Shown: positions 1-13,048, counted from the first letter of the stretch. The stretch: 64,000 bases of DNA from Poa pratensis (GCA_947311845.1 CAMZMU010000115.1:30527401-30591400); one strand, 5' to 3'. Made by a program: numbers and translations. Notes: a model not told the origin generated them from the letters alone.

Positions 1-57
1 CCTAGAGATTGGTGTACAATTTAAAAGCCCATCTTCTCCTCTTTCAGACAACTTTTA

Positions 58-1692
58 TCTCTACTATATACTTTTTTAGATTTCTGATTTTGCCCCTGCG
101 CTTAGGAGATATTACAGGACTGCCACCACCAAAAGAAATCTGGTGGTTTTTTAAATTAGTCCCTGAGGAATAGAAAACATCAACCCGCATTCCACTTGCC
201 TCAGCCCGCGTTCTTTGTTCCCGACATCTTATCTTTTCCGTGACTCGCCGGTGGCGGCGGCCAGATGGATGTCAACGGCGAAGACCTCGGCAACTCGGAG
301 CGGATAGAAAGAGCGCGGCGGTTCTGCGCCCAACGTCGGATCGGACCTCAGCGGCGAGGTCGGGGAGGAGGTCGCGATCCTGCGGCGGCTGGAGGGGAGC
401 GGGCGGCGTGGTGGCGGGAATCGGTGGACGAAGGCGTTCAACTGGTTGACGTGGAGGTCGGCCAGGGATTCCTTGTCGGGGGCGTTCAACTGGTGGAGCG
501 GAGGTCGGCTAGGGATTCCTCGCCGGGAGGGCGGCCGTGGTCGGCTGGTGCGAACGGGAGCGCGTGGAGGCGGATGGGACTATGGGAGGCATGTGACTGG
601 GAGGGAGAGGGAAGCGAGGAGGCGCAGGGATGGAAACCAGGTGATATTCATGCCCGACAGAGCTCCTGGAGGAGGCCAGCGAGGTGGAGGAAAGAGGGGA
701 TGTGGCCCGCGCGGGAGGATGGAGAAGAAGACGGCGTGCATGCTCTCGGCTTCCTCAGCCGCCATGGCGATAGCCTGACGGGGAACAAACTACAGCATTC
801 CACGCTGACGTTAGTGCCTTACAGAAAGTTGAGCCACACGGATGGTCTGAATTAAATGATTAATGTGCAGTTATCTATAAAGATCTCTGCACCAAATACT
901 TCAGGTTGAGAAAATATGGTGACGATGACCTATGCGTGTGGAGCTTAACATTAACTTGAGTTGGCGTCTAACGCCGGCAGAAATTCTTTGTAGCAAGATG
1001 ACAACAACTATTTTCCCAACGAGCGCCGTGATCAATTTTGGATTAAACGAGGACAATCCCAAGAGTGCCAGTTCTCAAACTATGGCTAAGAGTTTTGTTT
1101 TCATGATTTTATCTACATTGCATACATGAAAAGAGCCAGCGATTAAAATTAAGCTCCATCCAACAGCGTGAAAAATTAGACAGTTTACATATTAGACTAT
1201 TCATTCATTTCGAAAAAAGAAAGAAGAGGGCAGCAGCCTCAAAGGTTGTCATATGAGAGTGTTAATTAGGTTAATGCACGGTTTCGCCATCTCTCCGTGC
1301 GATTGTCATCCGAGGTTCGAGCCCTCCCAACAGCGAGCCACCATAGGAATGTCGGTGGGACGTCGTCGGTTGGCTTGGGAGAAACGACAGGAGAGGTTTT
1401 ACGAGTCAAAACTTCAACTTTGTGATTTACCTCCATCCATATCTGGGTGACAAAAAATACTCAAAATAAAGCAGGCAAATTATTCTTTGATGTTCTTAAC
1501 TGTATGTTGGGATTATCGAAAAAAAACGAGTTGAATACGCCTATGTATGCTCCATGCGAGGCTCCGACGTGTCACTGAAGAACGACGTGGCAATATCAAT
1601 TTTTTTATTCTCACTGAATCTATTATTTTAATTCATTTTGCAACAATATTTATAATTTGTTTACCCGTTGCAACGCATAGGTATTTAGCTAG
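58..1692 (+). mobile_element. Nonautonomous Helitron (first of two in tandem)
   Basis: The element reads A|TCTCTACTATATA at its left edge and CTAG|T at its right edge, the TC...CTAG ends and A/T insertion site of Helitrons. Near the 3' end CCCGTTGCAACGCATAGG is a decayed copy of the terminal hairpin seen better in the next element. The first ~100 bases resemble the first ~100 bases of that element, so the two are one family. No Rep/helicase frame is present. The part at about 240-780 is GC-rich with overlapping open frames on both strands, which may be captured host exon sequence; I recognise no protein in it. Ends are seen; the family assignment is from known Helitron structure. Confidence 0.72.
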
Positions 1693-1703
1693 TATTTGTA
1701 GAA

Positions 1704-3234
1704 TCTCTACTATATAATATGGCTTGAGGAGGTGATGGTCTGTTTTTCACTTTTCGATTTTACCCCTGATGTAGGAAATAATTACACCCTTTGCCACCGC
1801 TAAGTAGACTTACCGGTTCGGTAACGCACATGACCTAATTTATCCGCTCCGAGCTTCACCTTCTCTGTGCTCGTGATACAATCCCCCATCCGGGTCGAGC
1901 GCCTCGTGGTCGCCGGCTACCTCGACCGCACGCCGTCGGAGACACCGCCTCCCTTTCCTTCAGGGAGCAAGGGGATGCGGCCGGCTGTGTAGCCGTTCCC
2001 AGACCGGCCTGGTTTCTCCCTACCTCCATCCCAGGCATGCCTTCCCCCGTCCTCCACGCCCGTCTGGTCTCCTTGCCACCTCCCGCACCCCTTTCCCCAA
2101 CTCCTCTGCTCCTCTGCGCCGATTGGTCAGGACGGCGGTCCAGGCTGCTGCGGCGCCGGAGGCCTGAGGACTAACGATTGCGGGTGCCTGTTAAAAGGAG
2201 TTGAGCACGCTTAGGCGGAGGACGTGAGGAAAGGGGGTGGTTGGCTGAGCTCACGGGGTCGGCAGTGGCCTCAGCTAATTATTCCCCGGTTGCCTCTCCT
2301 CTGTTCGTCGTCCGCCTCGCCTATCTCTTCGTCATGGCGTCCTTAAACATGAGATTTTCCCCAATTCAGGCAAAGGTTCAACCTAGCGTCTCACCTGTCT
2401 CTTTCTTCTCCAACGTTATAATCTCTCCAGATTTCAAGTTCCAAACACGTTGCTACTGCATCTTTTTGTGTCAATTAGTGAATCAATCTCACGATTATTC
2501 ACACAGAGAAGAAGGTGTACTGACGCCAGTTTGAAGCAGACTGGTCGGCCGCCTTTGCTAGGCAGGCTGGTAGCAGATGGCGCACTAGGCAAATTTGATT
2601 CTTCCCTTTTCTGCTTCCAACATGAATGAATAGACACTGGTGGTTCAAGTCGTTCGTGGGTGGACAAATCAATACCAATACTGACAAGTTAAATTATGTC
2701 TGGGGCAAACGTTTATGTTCCTATGGATCTCTGCTCTATATACACACAGTCCAAATATCTACAAAGTATGAAAATTATATGAAAAATAGTGGATCTTCCG
2801 GTTCTTTGCTGAATGTACTTAATTGTTCGAGAGTTGACGGTGAGTTGTGGCGTCCTGAAAGCTTCATCAAGAAGCTTAATCTTAGTGTGTCTTAATTATG
2901 TACTTTGACTAGCTTATGTTGCTTAAGGGCTTATTTGGAGTGTGCTAATCCTCAGTTTTTGTTGGCTTGGTCTGCTCAGGACGATTCATGAGCTTGCATT
3001 AGCTAGCTCAATTTTCATTTATTTTAATCAAAATCAATTTGCTATTTATATAAAACCTTGATGATATGACCTTCGCCTTTTATTGCAGACTACCAGGAAC
3101 TTGCTCTTGTCTTCTTTTTTGGAATTTCTGAATATGTACCTACAATTTCTTTTCATGCAGTACATTGTTTGAAACATATTTGGCAAATATTAAATTTTCT
3201 AATTCCCCGTAGCAACGCACGGGCACTCTGCTAG
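1704..3234 (+). mobile_element. Nonautonomous Helitron (second in tandem)
   Basis: Starts A|TCTCTACTATATAAT and ends CTAG|T only 11 bp after the previous element. The 3' end has a CCCGT...ACGGG stem followed by seven bases and CTAG, the expected Helitron 3' hairpin. The interior at about 1850-2340 is GC-rich and may hold captured exon sequence, without a recognisable product. No replication-helicase is encoded, so movement would need a partner. Confidence 0.75.
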
Positions 3235-3608
3235 TATATATAAGAATTGATCAATTGATCGAAAGCTGACTCAATATCTGCTTTTAGGGTTCATGTTTAC
3301 AAAAAAAGTTGTGGTTTTGCTATTTCTCTCGTGACAAATAAAAATCAATTTCAAAGTCGTTATTAGGAACCATCTTATCTGCTTATTAAGATTATGTAAG
3401 TATAATGGATGAGAAAATCATTATCTAACAATGACTGAGTTTTATGAAGTTAGGATTAACGTCTTCATAAAAACAATAACGAAATATGTGTTGACGGTAA
3501 TATGTAATCCAATCGACATAGCATAAGATTTCAGTTTACACGATAATAATTAGATACATTTCATGAAAAGAAATATCTAAAAATATATGTTGTACAAATT
3601 TATTACCA
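3235..3608. other. AT-rich intergenic DNA, nothing recognised
   Basis: No open frame, repeat structure or known terminal sequence is visible here; it separates the Helitron pair from a SINE. Confidence 0.6.
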
Positions 3609-3807
3609 TTGATGTATCGATAACGTAGCGGTAAAAGCTGCTGCCTTGTGACCATGAGGTCACGGGTTCAAGTCCTGGAAACAGCCTCTTGCAGAAATGC
3701 AGTGAAAGATTGCGTACTAAAGACCCAAAGTGGTCGGACCCTTCCCCGGACCCTGCGCAAGCGGGAGCTACTGCACCGGGGCTGCCCTTTTGATGTATCG
3801 ATAACGT
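3609..3807 (+). mobile_element. tRNA-derived SINE with perfect 18-bp target duplication
   Basis: The SINE body is 3627-3789. It is flanked by identical copies of TTGATGTATCGATAACGT at 3609-3626 and 3790-3807. The body opens with a tRNA-like region: an A-box-like TAGCGGTAAAAG at about 3626 and a B box GGTTCAAGTCC at about 3666. It ends in a short T-run. The perfect duplication shows retroposition by a LINE-type machinery and suggests a fairly recent insertion. Confidence 0.85.
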
Positions 3808-3916
3808 CTTTAGCCCTATATATGACAAGTTAATATTGTCGTCTTTGTAAAGCATGAAATTTATAGCTGGGCAAAAGCAATAACTAGAGGCCAAGATAGA
3901 GACAATGTTAACATGG

Positions 3917-4390
3917 TGACGAGGTTATACTCTGCGGGTACCCCAGTGTAAGGGTACCTGGTGTACGTGATGACTAAAGAAGCCCAAGTTTAATCGAAGC
4001 CCACGAAGGAAGGCCCAAGACGAAGAGTGCTTTCCAAGTTAGATTAAGCTATAGTCGGTTAAGGCTTTCCATACATGTAACCTTGGTCGGTTATGTATCC
4101 CGAGACCCAGCCTCCTATATAAATGCTGGGAGGGTGATCGATCAAGGACAAGCAATCAATAGCCACCAAAACCCTAGCGAGATCAACAACTCGCCGGGAC
4201 CCTTGTAACCCTCATATTCCCGCAATCAATACAGACAAGTAGGACGTAGGGGTTTTACCTCACTCGAGGGCCCTGAACCTGGGTAAACTCCCGCTTGTCA
4301 GCCGTCGATTCTACTAACACTACGCGTTCTCTACCACACAATCAACCCTAGGTACCTAACCATGGGACTTGTCGAGGATACCCCTCGTCA
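3917..4390 (+). repeat. 5' LTR of element 1
   Basis: 474 bp, starting TGACGAGG and ending CCTCGTCA. It holds a TATATAAA box at 4116-4123, within an imperfect palindrome CCCAGC...GCTGGG (4106-4130). The gag start codon (4362) also lies inside this LTR. Confidence 0.95.
4106..4130 (+). promoter_or_regulatory. LTR TATA box inside an inverted repeat
   Basis: TATATAAA (4116-4123) is flanked by CCCAGC and GCTGGG arms. The same layout, in a perfect form, is in both LTRs of element 2 (28172-28193 and 35791-35812). It is the likely RNA polymerase II promoter of the element. Confidence 0.7.
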
Positions 4391-7300
4391 ATTGGCGCCG
4401 TCTGTGGGAACATGTAGTGTTGGACTCACGGTTTCGCCGGTTTCATCATCAAACGGCCACTCGTCGATCGCGTCTACAAACGGCAACTCGCCGGCTTCAT
4501 CATCAAACGGCAAATCGCCGATCATGGCTGCAAACGGCAACTCGCCGGCAAAATCAACTAGCATCAACTCAAAGGGCGATCACTCGCCAATTTCTCCAAG
4601 GAGACTCAAGCCGTACTCGATGGAAGCTCAAGAGACCTTTGCTGGACTCGAATCAGGTTTGGATGTTACGGTTGGAGATTTTAATTTTTTCGTCGATAAG
4701 GATGGTGTGCAGGACCTGCTGGATCCACTCGACATGGCGATACTCGACGACTTATCGACTGCATCTGCAACACCATCCATCCTGGCAGCAGCTTCATCAC
4801 AGATCGTTCCTATCCAATCACCAAGCGACTCTGCAACAACCATGACGTCGCAGGAATTTCGCGACGAAGTAGCTAAGAGATTTGGAGGAGGCGAAGTCGA
4901 ATATGCGTACCGTCACAACAATTCAACTGAGTCACTCGGCAACATCGTCGACTGCAACGACATCATGGGAAACAAGGAGGACATAGACGACAACGTATAT
5001 CTTGCCGATCTCAACGGCCCAGAAATCCGTGCCAGCCACGAAATATTCACCTGCAACGCAGACAGCTTGGACAAAACACTCGAGGATCTACTCGATTGTG
5101 GCGGAAACCCCAACAAACAAAGCAACTCTGACATGAGCCTGGACGATGACGCCGAATCCATGATGCGCGTCAACAGCATGTGGAGGGAAGATCAGGTGAT
5201 ACCTTATCAGGTTTACACCGCGAGTACCGCAGAAACATCAACGGCTGCAGCATGTCGTGGGAATATCCATGCACATTCACAATGCCAGACGGAGCAACCA
5301 CGTTAACCATAACTGCAGAGATGGCGGAGAAAGTAGATAAAATAATCAAGGACTGCACAATGCTACCAGCAAACGCAACCCCAGAAGAAATATTGACCTT
5401 CCAGTACTTCAACTGGCAAGAATCAATGCGGCTGAAGAACTACAGAGCAGTACTCGACGAACGCAAAAGGCAGGCCAGCATATCGAGTGCTCGTCGAAGG
5501 GCGCTCTCCTTGAGCTCAACAGGAAGAAACGATCCCGCAAACAGGGCGAGGCTCATAAACCTTGGAGACGCAGACCGTGCAGCGGTCACTCGAAACCTGA
5601 ACCAAGATTTCATGGCCGTAGATGGAGAAGGCGTACCCATACCCACTAATCCCACTGGAGCACTGATGACGCTAGGCACCTACCTCAGAACAATCGAACC
5701 TCCTGCCGGAGATCCAAGGAGGGAACAACACCGTCAGCAGTATAGGCAATTGGCGATAGCAGCACAGGCTCTACAACAGCCACAAACAACTCCAAGGAGA
5801 AACACAGATCGGAATCGCCGCAGTCGAAGCCCTCGTAGGGACAGCAGTCGAAGAAGCTCGCGCCATCATCGCTCCAGCCGGAGCCGATCCAGGAGATCAT
5901 ACAGCAGCAGCTCGGACTCAGAGGCAGAAATCGGACCTTGTGGAGCACTATGTTTCACTCGACGAGTTCGGGAGGCTCGCATGCCAAAGAAGTTTTCATT
6001 AATTTCCACACCCAAATTCAACTGCAAGCAAGAACCGTCAGGCTGGCTGAGGACTACAGACTGGCAGTTGGATGTCAACGCGGAACCACGACCACAGCAA
6101 TGCAATACATACAGCTCATGATGGAGGGAACGGCTCGCGATTGGCTCAAATCGCTACCCGAATCATACTATGATTCGTGGGAACACTTCAGACATGATTT
6201 CATCAAATACTTCGAACCTCTATGCGAGCGCCCCAAAACTTTTGAAGAACTTCGAACCTGCAAGCAAAGGTCAGATGAATCGCTAAGATCATTCATACGA
6301 CGATGGACCGCCATCCGCAACTCAGTGGGCAACGTATCGGAAGATAGGGCAATCGATGCCTTCAAGAACGGACTCTGGAGAGAAGACTTCAAAGAGATGC
6401 TTGGTAGAGAAAACCCAAGATCAATGGCGGCACTCATGGTACTCGCAACAAAGTGGGCGGATGGAGAAGACTCTGTGCGAGGCACTCGACCCGTTTCTTC
6501 ACATGAAAACCATGAGAGTGGTAGTCGAGACCGCAGAGATAACTACAGAGATGTCCGGAGGCGCAAACGCAAGCATCGTTACCACGATGATGACCATCCA
6601 AGCTTCGTCGGGGCCGGCTTTGCCCAGCCACAGGACAACCGCGACCAGACTGACAGACGACCCGATGATCACCGTGACAATCGAGACCATCACACAGATG
6701 ACCGTCGTGATAATCGAGACCATCGTACAGATGATCGCCGCGACAGCCGAGATCGCTATGGAGACAGCAGACGCGACAACCGCGATAGCTACAAGAGGCC
6801 AGAATGGCGCAGGCGAGCAGACAAAGAGCCCGAGCGCTCAGTCGAAGAAAGGACGGACGATTACTGTAGATTCTATCTGTACAAAGGGGATGACGGTAAG
6901 CTACGCTCTAACCATTCGCTGAGAAACTGCAGGGAATTTGATCAACTTGCGATTGAACACTTACTGCGACTGCAAAGAGATGGGCGCGCACCCCCGCATC
7001 TGACGCAGACTCAATCAATCGCGCCACAAGCACAGCCTGCTCAGGTATATCCAGCACCGCAACAAGTACAACAAACTCAGGTATATTCCGTACCACCGCA
7101 GACACAGCCTACTCAGGTGTATTCTGCACCAACGCCAGCGCAGCCGACACCGGTATACATGGTACCAGCACGACCCAATACGGGAACACAAATGGCAGCA
7201 GCCATGCACCAGATGCCGCAAGGAGAGGAGCAAAAATATCCCGTAACTCGCGGGCAGATGAACATGATCCAGCGAGGACGTCCATCCAACAAAGAGCAGA

Positions 7301-8086
7301 AGTTACACACTCGACACGTCAATATGGCAGTCATGGCACCCCCAGCTGTCCCAGATTTTTTGAGAGGATCAGAAACTCCAATTGTCTTCAATCGAGAGGA
7401 CCACCCACCAGCAGTATATCGACCAGGGCACGCAGCCTTGGTACTCGACGCTCAGATCGGAGGCTACGTCATGACCAAGGTCTTCATGGACGGAGGAAGC
7501 GGGCTTAACATAATCTTCGCAGATACGCTGCGCAGGATGAACAAATCAGTCGAAAACCTGCCGAAGTCCACAAATACCTTCCACGGTATCGTCCCAGGCA
7601 AAGCGGTACTCCCGTAAGGTACCATACAACTCGATGTTACATTTGGAGATCCTACTCACTTCATAACCGAGTCGATTGAGTTCGTAGTGGTCGACTGGAA
7701 ATCACAATACCATGCAATACTCGGGCGCCCCACTTTCGCTCGATTCATGGCCGTCCCACACTACGCCTACCTCAAGCTCAAAATGCCAGGACCAAAAGGA
7801 GTCATCACAGTCAACGGGAATTTTCAAAGATCAGATTCATGCGACCGCGACTTCAGCAAAATCTCCGAGATGTACGGAATGGAACAGTCACTCGCCGAAC
7901 TCGAGGTCTCTAACGAGCGCACACTTTTGCCGGAACACAAGAGGCTGGCAACCGACGGAGAATTCAATGCCACCAACGACACGAAGAAGCACCAGGCGCA
8001 CCCGACTGATCCCTCAAAGACGGTCAGCGTATCGTCGAGTCTCACTAGTGCATAGGAAGGCGCACTTGCGTCGGTTCTATGCATAG
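4362..8086 (+). pseudogene. gag-protease remnant joined to the integrase C-terminus (element 1)
   Basis: The frame starts at ATG 4362 inside the LTR and reads through the LTR end and the PBS. The first part (to 5306) has repeated Asn-Gly-Asn-Ser-Pro-like units. It shifts frame near 5180-5300 and again near 6045. The gag core is at about 6100-6470, with motifs such as ARDWLKSLP and ESLRSFIRRWTAIRN. A long Arg/Asp-rich repeat region (6530-6800) and a Gln/Pro-rich region (7010-7200) follow. The retropepsin core VFMDGGSGLNII is at about 7480. An in-frame TAA at 7615 interrupts the protease, and the part after it (GRPTFARF) ends near 8055. There the sequence jumps to LRRFYA-stop, the end of integrase in element 2. 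All of RT, RNase H and the integrase core is deleted. It is not functional as it stands. Confidence 0.85.
4391..4410 (+). other. Primer-binding site of element 1
   Basis: Directly after the LTR end comes A-TTGGCGCCGTCTGTGGGA. The same sequence follows the 5' LTR of element 2 at 28469. The position is that of a retrotransposon PBS; the tRNA primer cannot be named with confidence from this alone. Confidence 0.8.
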
Positions 8087-8127
8087 GTCTCCTAGTCTCA
8101 TGTGTAATAGCGCACAATGTCGGAAGA

Positions 8128-8209
8128 ACCAGCAGGTTTCAGACACACTCTTTCCCTTACCAGGGTATCTAAGGGAACTGGAAGGTTTTTAATGAGGCGG
8201 CTTGCTGGT
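8128..8209 (+). other. Conserved structured 3' retroelement motif (copy in element 1)
   Basis: The motif starts 42 nt after the last pol stop. It is closed by arms ACCAGCAGG (8128-8136) and CTTGCTGGT (8201-8209). Inside is a CCCTTA...TAAGGG stem-loop around CCAGGGTATC, then GGAAGGTTTTTAATGAGGCG. Close copies are at 30133-30214 (+) and 16564-16641 (-). See findings for the compensatory changes. Confidence 0.7.
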
Positions 8210-8334
8210 CGAACACACATTTTTGGAATAAAGATATACGTTCCTCCATATTTCTCATATATGTTTTTTATTTACCACACTCAAACACTCGGGGCTGAAT
8301 AGGCCAAACACTAAAGGCAAAACAACCCCTCTCA

Positions 8335-8620
8335 ACAGGCTCGGGGGCTAGGTCAAACAGAAAACTCAACCCCACTCGACAGGCTCGGGGGCTGGGTCAA
8401 ACAGAAAACTCAACCCCACTCGACAGGCTCGGGGGCTGGTCAAACAGAAAACTCAACCCCACTCGACAGGCTCGGGGGCTGAGTCAAACAGAAAACTCAA
8501 CCCCACTCGACAGACTCGGGGGCTAGGTCAAACAGAAAACACAAACCCACTCGATAGACTTGGGGGTGGGTCAAACAGAAAACACAAACCTACTCGATAG
8601 ACTCGGGGGCTGGCATAAAT
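8335..8620 (+). repeat. 44-bp tandem array carrying PPT-like motifs, seven copies
   Basis: The core tcgggggct recurs at 8341, 8385, 8429, 8472, 8516, 8560 and 8603 (spacing 43-44 bp), separated by gtcaaacagaaaactcaacc and cccactcga. The core matches the true polypurine tract at 14181-14192. Later copies drift (for example tgggggt at 8560). Confidence 0.9.
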
Positions 8621-8712
8621 CAAAACGCAAAAGTATTAACAAACGTATATAGGAAGGAATATTCACACACGGGGCTGCCCCGATTACACAAAAGTTTACA
8701 AACTGCAGAAAA

Positions 8713-11700
8713 CTAAGTTTCTGGTTCATCCTTCATATCCGACACGGGCTAAAAAGTTGCTCCTTGCAGCATTGATGAAATCTTCAGCAGCAGAGTACGT
8801 CTCGATTAGCTGTGTTTGGGATATGAGTGTACCAATCGCAGGAGGGCGAATCGCAAAATCCGGTTTGCGGCTACGGATGTGGGCCATAGTCGCGTTGGAT
8901 CCAAGAACTGCAAGTTGCATCAAGGATTCTTTGATCAATCTGTCACTCGAAAAATATCAATCAAAGGAAAAAGTCCTTGTGGTGAGCCCTGATGGGAAGA
9001 GCGCGCAGTTTAGGCGAGTGAAAATACGCCTGCACATCTCGAGCACTTGGGCGTTTCGCCACACCCGATCCTTCAAAGTAACAAGGGTACGAGCGTGCAC
9101 CTTGTCCAAATAAAAATGCTGCCTACCAGTATTGGCACTTCAACAACATTTCAAGGAGTCGGGTGACCCTCCTATCTTCTTGCTTGAAATCAGGCACAAA
9201 ACCTGCAAAAACCAAAATTATTGGTTCAAGCATAACACAAAATATACAATTTTCATAGCAAAAGCGATGGCATAAACTCACTCTCGAGTTGCCTTTTATG
9301 TTGTCCATCTCGCCAAGAACATACTCCTCGCGCTGGGTGGCAAAACTCGGCTTGGAACGGAGCAGCTCCAACTCAGCTCGAGTACTCTGAGTTCTTGTTC
9401 TAGCTCGCTCACTCGATTCTTCGCAAGAGCGAGTACCCTCGTGTCATTCCTTGCTTGGCCAGGTGTTCGAGTACTGACACGAGATGGAGACGGTCCACCA
9501 GACTCATATTCTTGTGTCTGGTTCATAAAGCATAACATTCAGACACCCAGACACATAAACTCGCAAAAATTTAGCGGTTCAACAAACTTCATTCAAGCAA
9601 AATACCCAAAATATACTGCACAAACATAAGTAGCAAAAGCATACATGCCCAGTTCAAGTAGTAAATTACAAAGCAGAGAATTCCTAGGCCTGCGAATAGA
9701 TTCTGCCCTACTCTTACGCGACTGAGCCCTAACAGCATCAGCTCGGCGTTCCATAGTCTGGACGCAGACCTCGCTCAGTCGTGTAGCTGGCTCGGTTACA
9801 CCCCTGAATGATAGTGGCCTCCCATCAGGCTTTCTCGGGTAATCCGATAAAGCGCTGTTGAAATCGGCCTCTACACCGTTGCCTAACAAAAGCTTGAGGG
9901 TGTACTCCGAGCCGCGTACCGTAAGTTCGCGGGCAAAATCCGCCATAGTCGATGATCCAGCGCCAAAGGCCGCAACAAGTCCTTCGGCAGTCGAAGGAGC
10001 AGTTGTGTAGGACACATCTCTGCGTGCAAACTGCCAAGAGTACTGGTCACGGTGGCCAGATCACCTTTGGTCTTGGATAGCACAGACTCGAGTTCCATGA
10101 TTGCATTATCGAGTGACAATGAGTCACTCGATGGCTCAGTGGAAGTCGAGGCGCCTTCAGACCCTTCAAAATTCAAAAAGCAGAAGCTATGAGCAAAAGC
10201 TACTAAATGATCAAAAGGCTAATAATCGCAAAGTCAGATCACTCACCTCTGGCGGCACGGCCATACTCGACAGACGTGCAGCAAACTCCCTCTCGCGGCG
10301 AGTGGTTGCGTCCTGGGCATCAGCGAGTGCTTTCTTCGAATCAGACTGCTGGGTAGAGAGCTTGGTCTGCAGGTCTTTCACTTGTTTCTCCAGGCCCTCC
10401 ACTTGCTCCTCAGCCGATTTCTTGTTTCTGCGGAGTTCACAAACACTCCCGATTAATGTCATAACTTCAAAAGAAGGGCAAAGTTTAGTACAAGCAAAAA
10501 CGCTTACTCGCAAGCTCAGTCGAGGTAGACTGCAGGGAGTCTCTCTTGCTCCACCCGAACAAAGGTCTGAACCCAAGTGGCCATGGCGGCGTACATAGGC
10601 TGAAACAGAATACTCATGGTATCATGAGTGCAGAAGCAAAAAAATTAAAGCATGAGTAGGGTCAAAAGCACTCACGTGATCAGTCCAAGAAGTGGACTTG
10701 GAAGAAGAGGCCATGGCATCCGCAGTTGGGGCAGCCTTCTCTTTGTTCAGATCGGCAGCCATCATCCAAGTTGTGTCTTTGGCCGCTTCAGGAGTAGTGT
10801 CCTGTGCTGCCTCTGGAGTGGTGGATGGCTGCGCAATAAGCGACGTATCCGCAACTGGAGCTGGAGATGGCGATTTGGCCCTGACACCACAAAAACAGAG
10901 GCCAAACAATCAAAAAGCAAGATCACAAAGGTACTACCTCGAGTAAAAGAATAGGTCATAAGTCAACCTTGGCTCGTCCTCTTCGTCCGATTCAGGATCG
11001 TTACCAAGGGCAAAAACACCCAGTCGAGGGCGCTACTCGAAGCAGCAGGAGGACGAGAAGCGAGTGGGGAGACATTCAAAGGGTGACTCTTAGCAGGAGA
11101 TAGGGTACTCGAGTTACCAGTATCCCTCTGCTCATCCTCCTTGGACTCCGAACTCGACGACCCCGTAAGAACCAAGCGCTGGCGCTTAGGCTTGCGAGTG
11201 ACCTGCTCAGCATCAGAATCAAGCGCAGCATCCGATACAACTTGCTCCACCTCCTCCCCTGCTTCATCATCAGGATTATCCACAGGAGTGGAATGTGCAG
11301 AAGCAGGGTCAGCGATGGGCAATTTGGGCTCCTCCTGTATCGCCGTCTCCGGAGTAGGCCCGGCTTCGGGTAAGGGAGGAAGAGAGGCAGCAGTCGAGTG
11401 ACCCTGTGACGTAAGCACAGTTCATACTCATAAGAACATAAACAAAAAAGTCGCAAAGGCAAATGGCGAACCATAAAGACAGCAAAAAGAAGCACTCACT
11501 GCGGGTAAGGCCTTGTCTGGCCCGTAGGGGACGTGCGAGAAGTTGAAGTCGATTTTCTCAGAAGCTTTGATGCTCGTGATCTTCTTCACCTGAGCACTGA
11601 GCTCCTTCTGCGTCAACTCTACGGCACTCATCCTAATGCCGTCGAGTGGGCCCTCATACTGCCACATCGGGTGGGCACGAAGGCGCAGGGGCCACACTCG

Positions 11701-12463
11701 CAGCTTCATATAGTGCTGATCAACTGAACACCAGGAACAGTCTTCAGCAACTTGCCAATCTCATTCAGCAAAGGGGTAGCTTCCTTCGCCTCCGCAGGAG
11801 AAATAGGGTGATCCCAGGCCACCGTCTTCTGAGGAGGATTCTCAGTCGAAAATGCCGGAAGCACCACCTGGTCGACTGGCACATAGAACCATTTGGTTCG
11901 CCAGCCTTGGGCGGAGTCGACTGCCTTCAAACTGAAGTAATGCGAGTCGCTCCGCACTTGGACCTGAAATCCGCCCACCGGGCACGGGCGTTTACCCCAG
12001 TTGTGGCGCACCTTGAAGATATGCTTCCACAACGCCCAGCTGGGAGACACCCCCAAGAAACACTCGCACAACACCATGAAGCAGGCGATGTGCATAATGC
12101 TGTTGGGGGTGAGATCATGAATCTGCACGCCATAGGCGTACAGTAACCCTCGCACGAAATCATGCAAAGGAAAAGAGAAGCCACGGGGGAGAAATTCAGC
12201 GAAGCAGACGCGCTCGCCGTCGCGAGGGTCAGGGCGTACCTCCAAGCCCGGAGCGCGCGCAGCCAGCTGATCAGCCGGCGGCAGCCAACCCTTCTGACGG
12301 TATTCAGAAAGGGTGTCCTCGGTGACGCAGGACCTCGTCCAGTCACCGGGAATCTTCAGAAGGGCATCAGCAGGCTCGCTCGCCATGGCCACATCCTTCC
12401 CCTTGTCCGCCGTGTCGGTGGCGGGAGCAGTCGCAGCAGAAGCTTGATCCTCTTTGGCGCCAT
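8713..12463 (-). pseudogene. Antisense multi-exon gene of the 'putative gypsy-type transposon' family (element 1)
   Basis: Runs opposite to gag. It begins with MAPKR at 12463, then shifts by one base before MASEP at 12386. The N-terminal domain (12386-11706) has LPPADQL, FAEFLPRGFSFPLHDFVRG, then a stretch from LTPNSIMHIA to SWALWKHIF. These are the hallmarks of the PF04195-like family I know from grass retroelements. A one-base shift near 11706 is followed by RVWPLRLRAHPMWQYEGP. Further exons encode an acidic Ser/Pro-rich linker (11418-10963), a second linker, a Lys/Glu coiled coil (about 10440-10240), a conserved block from about 10000 to 9650 (ELTVRGSEYTLKLLLG) and a short C-terminal part ending KDEPET at 8713. 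Introns are AT-rich. The same exon order is in element 2. The function is unknown. Frameshifts make this copy non-coding as given. Confidence 0.75.
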
Positions 12464-12583
12464 CGCAAGAGGAGCAGAAAGCAAGGAGCTTGAGATGCAG
12501 AGCAATGGTGGGCGGTGCGCAAGGAAGAAGAGGAGCAGAGGAGCACGAATGGCAAGTAAATCAAGAATCTTGCGCAAAAACTG

Positions 12584-12658
12584 CTATTTACCGCACCACA
12601 CAAAACTTCATCATAACCGTCCGTGCAAACACGCAAAGCATCTGGCCGTACACGTGGC
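12584..12658 (-). promoter_or_regulatory. Candidate promoter of the antisense gene (element 1)
   Basis: On the - strand the box GCCACGTGTACGG (12646-12658, G-box/ABRE-like CACGTG) precedes a TATA-like GGTAAATAG (12584-12592), which lies about 120 bases upstream of the MAPKR start. Both elements and their order are kept in element 2 (34552-34564 and 34482-34490). Position and conservation are seen; promoter function is inference. Confidence 0.5.
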
Positions 12659-13048
12659 GAGCGCAGAGAGCAACCGTCGCATCCCACGCCGCCCACTACG
12701 CACAAAACCCTAGGAGGTTATGATGGCGCGGCGAAAAATACGCCACGTCCGGTCAAATCAAAGCTGAAACGGCGTCTTCTGCGGTCAAAACTCTGAACAT
12801 TGGGCCACACAGACATGTCTTGTCAAAACAGCGAGCGCACGCCTAAGATGTCACGAATGACGTCAGGTGTGAAGATAGCATACATATTCGATTAAAGGAT
12901 ACAAGACTACAATCGACAAAGGATTCGACTGACAAAAGTACTCCCATGGGAGCATATCAAAAATTTCTCGTAATTACAAAAAGAAACAAAGTTATTGAGA
13001 TTATCCTCTACTTCAAATGAAATAAAGCACAATCTCGGGGCTACTCCC

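Noticed and set aside
1253..1450. SINE inside the first Helitron (GGTTCGAGCCC at about 1313)
   Set aside because: A B-box-like word only; no A box, tail or target duplication could be found.
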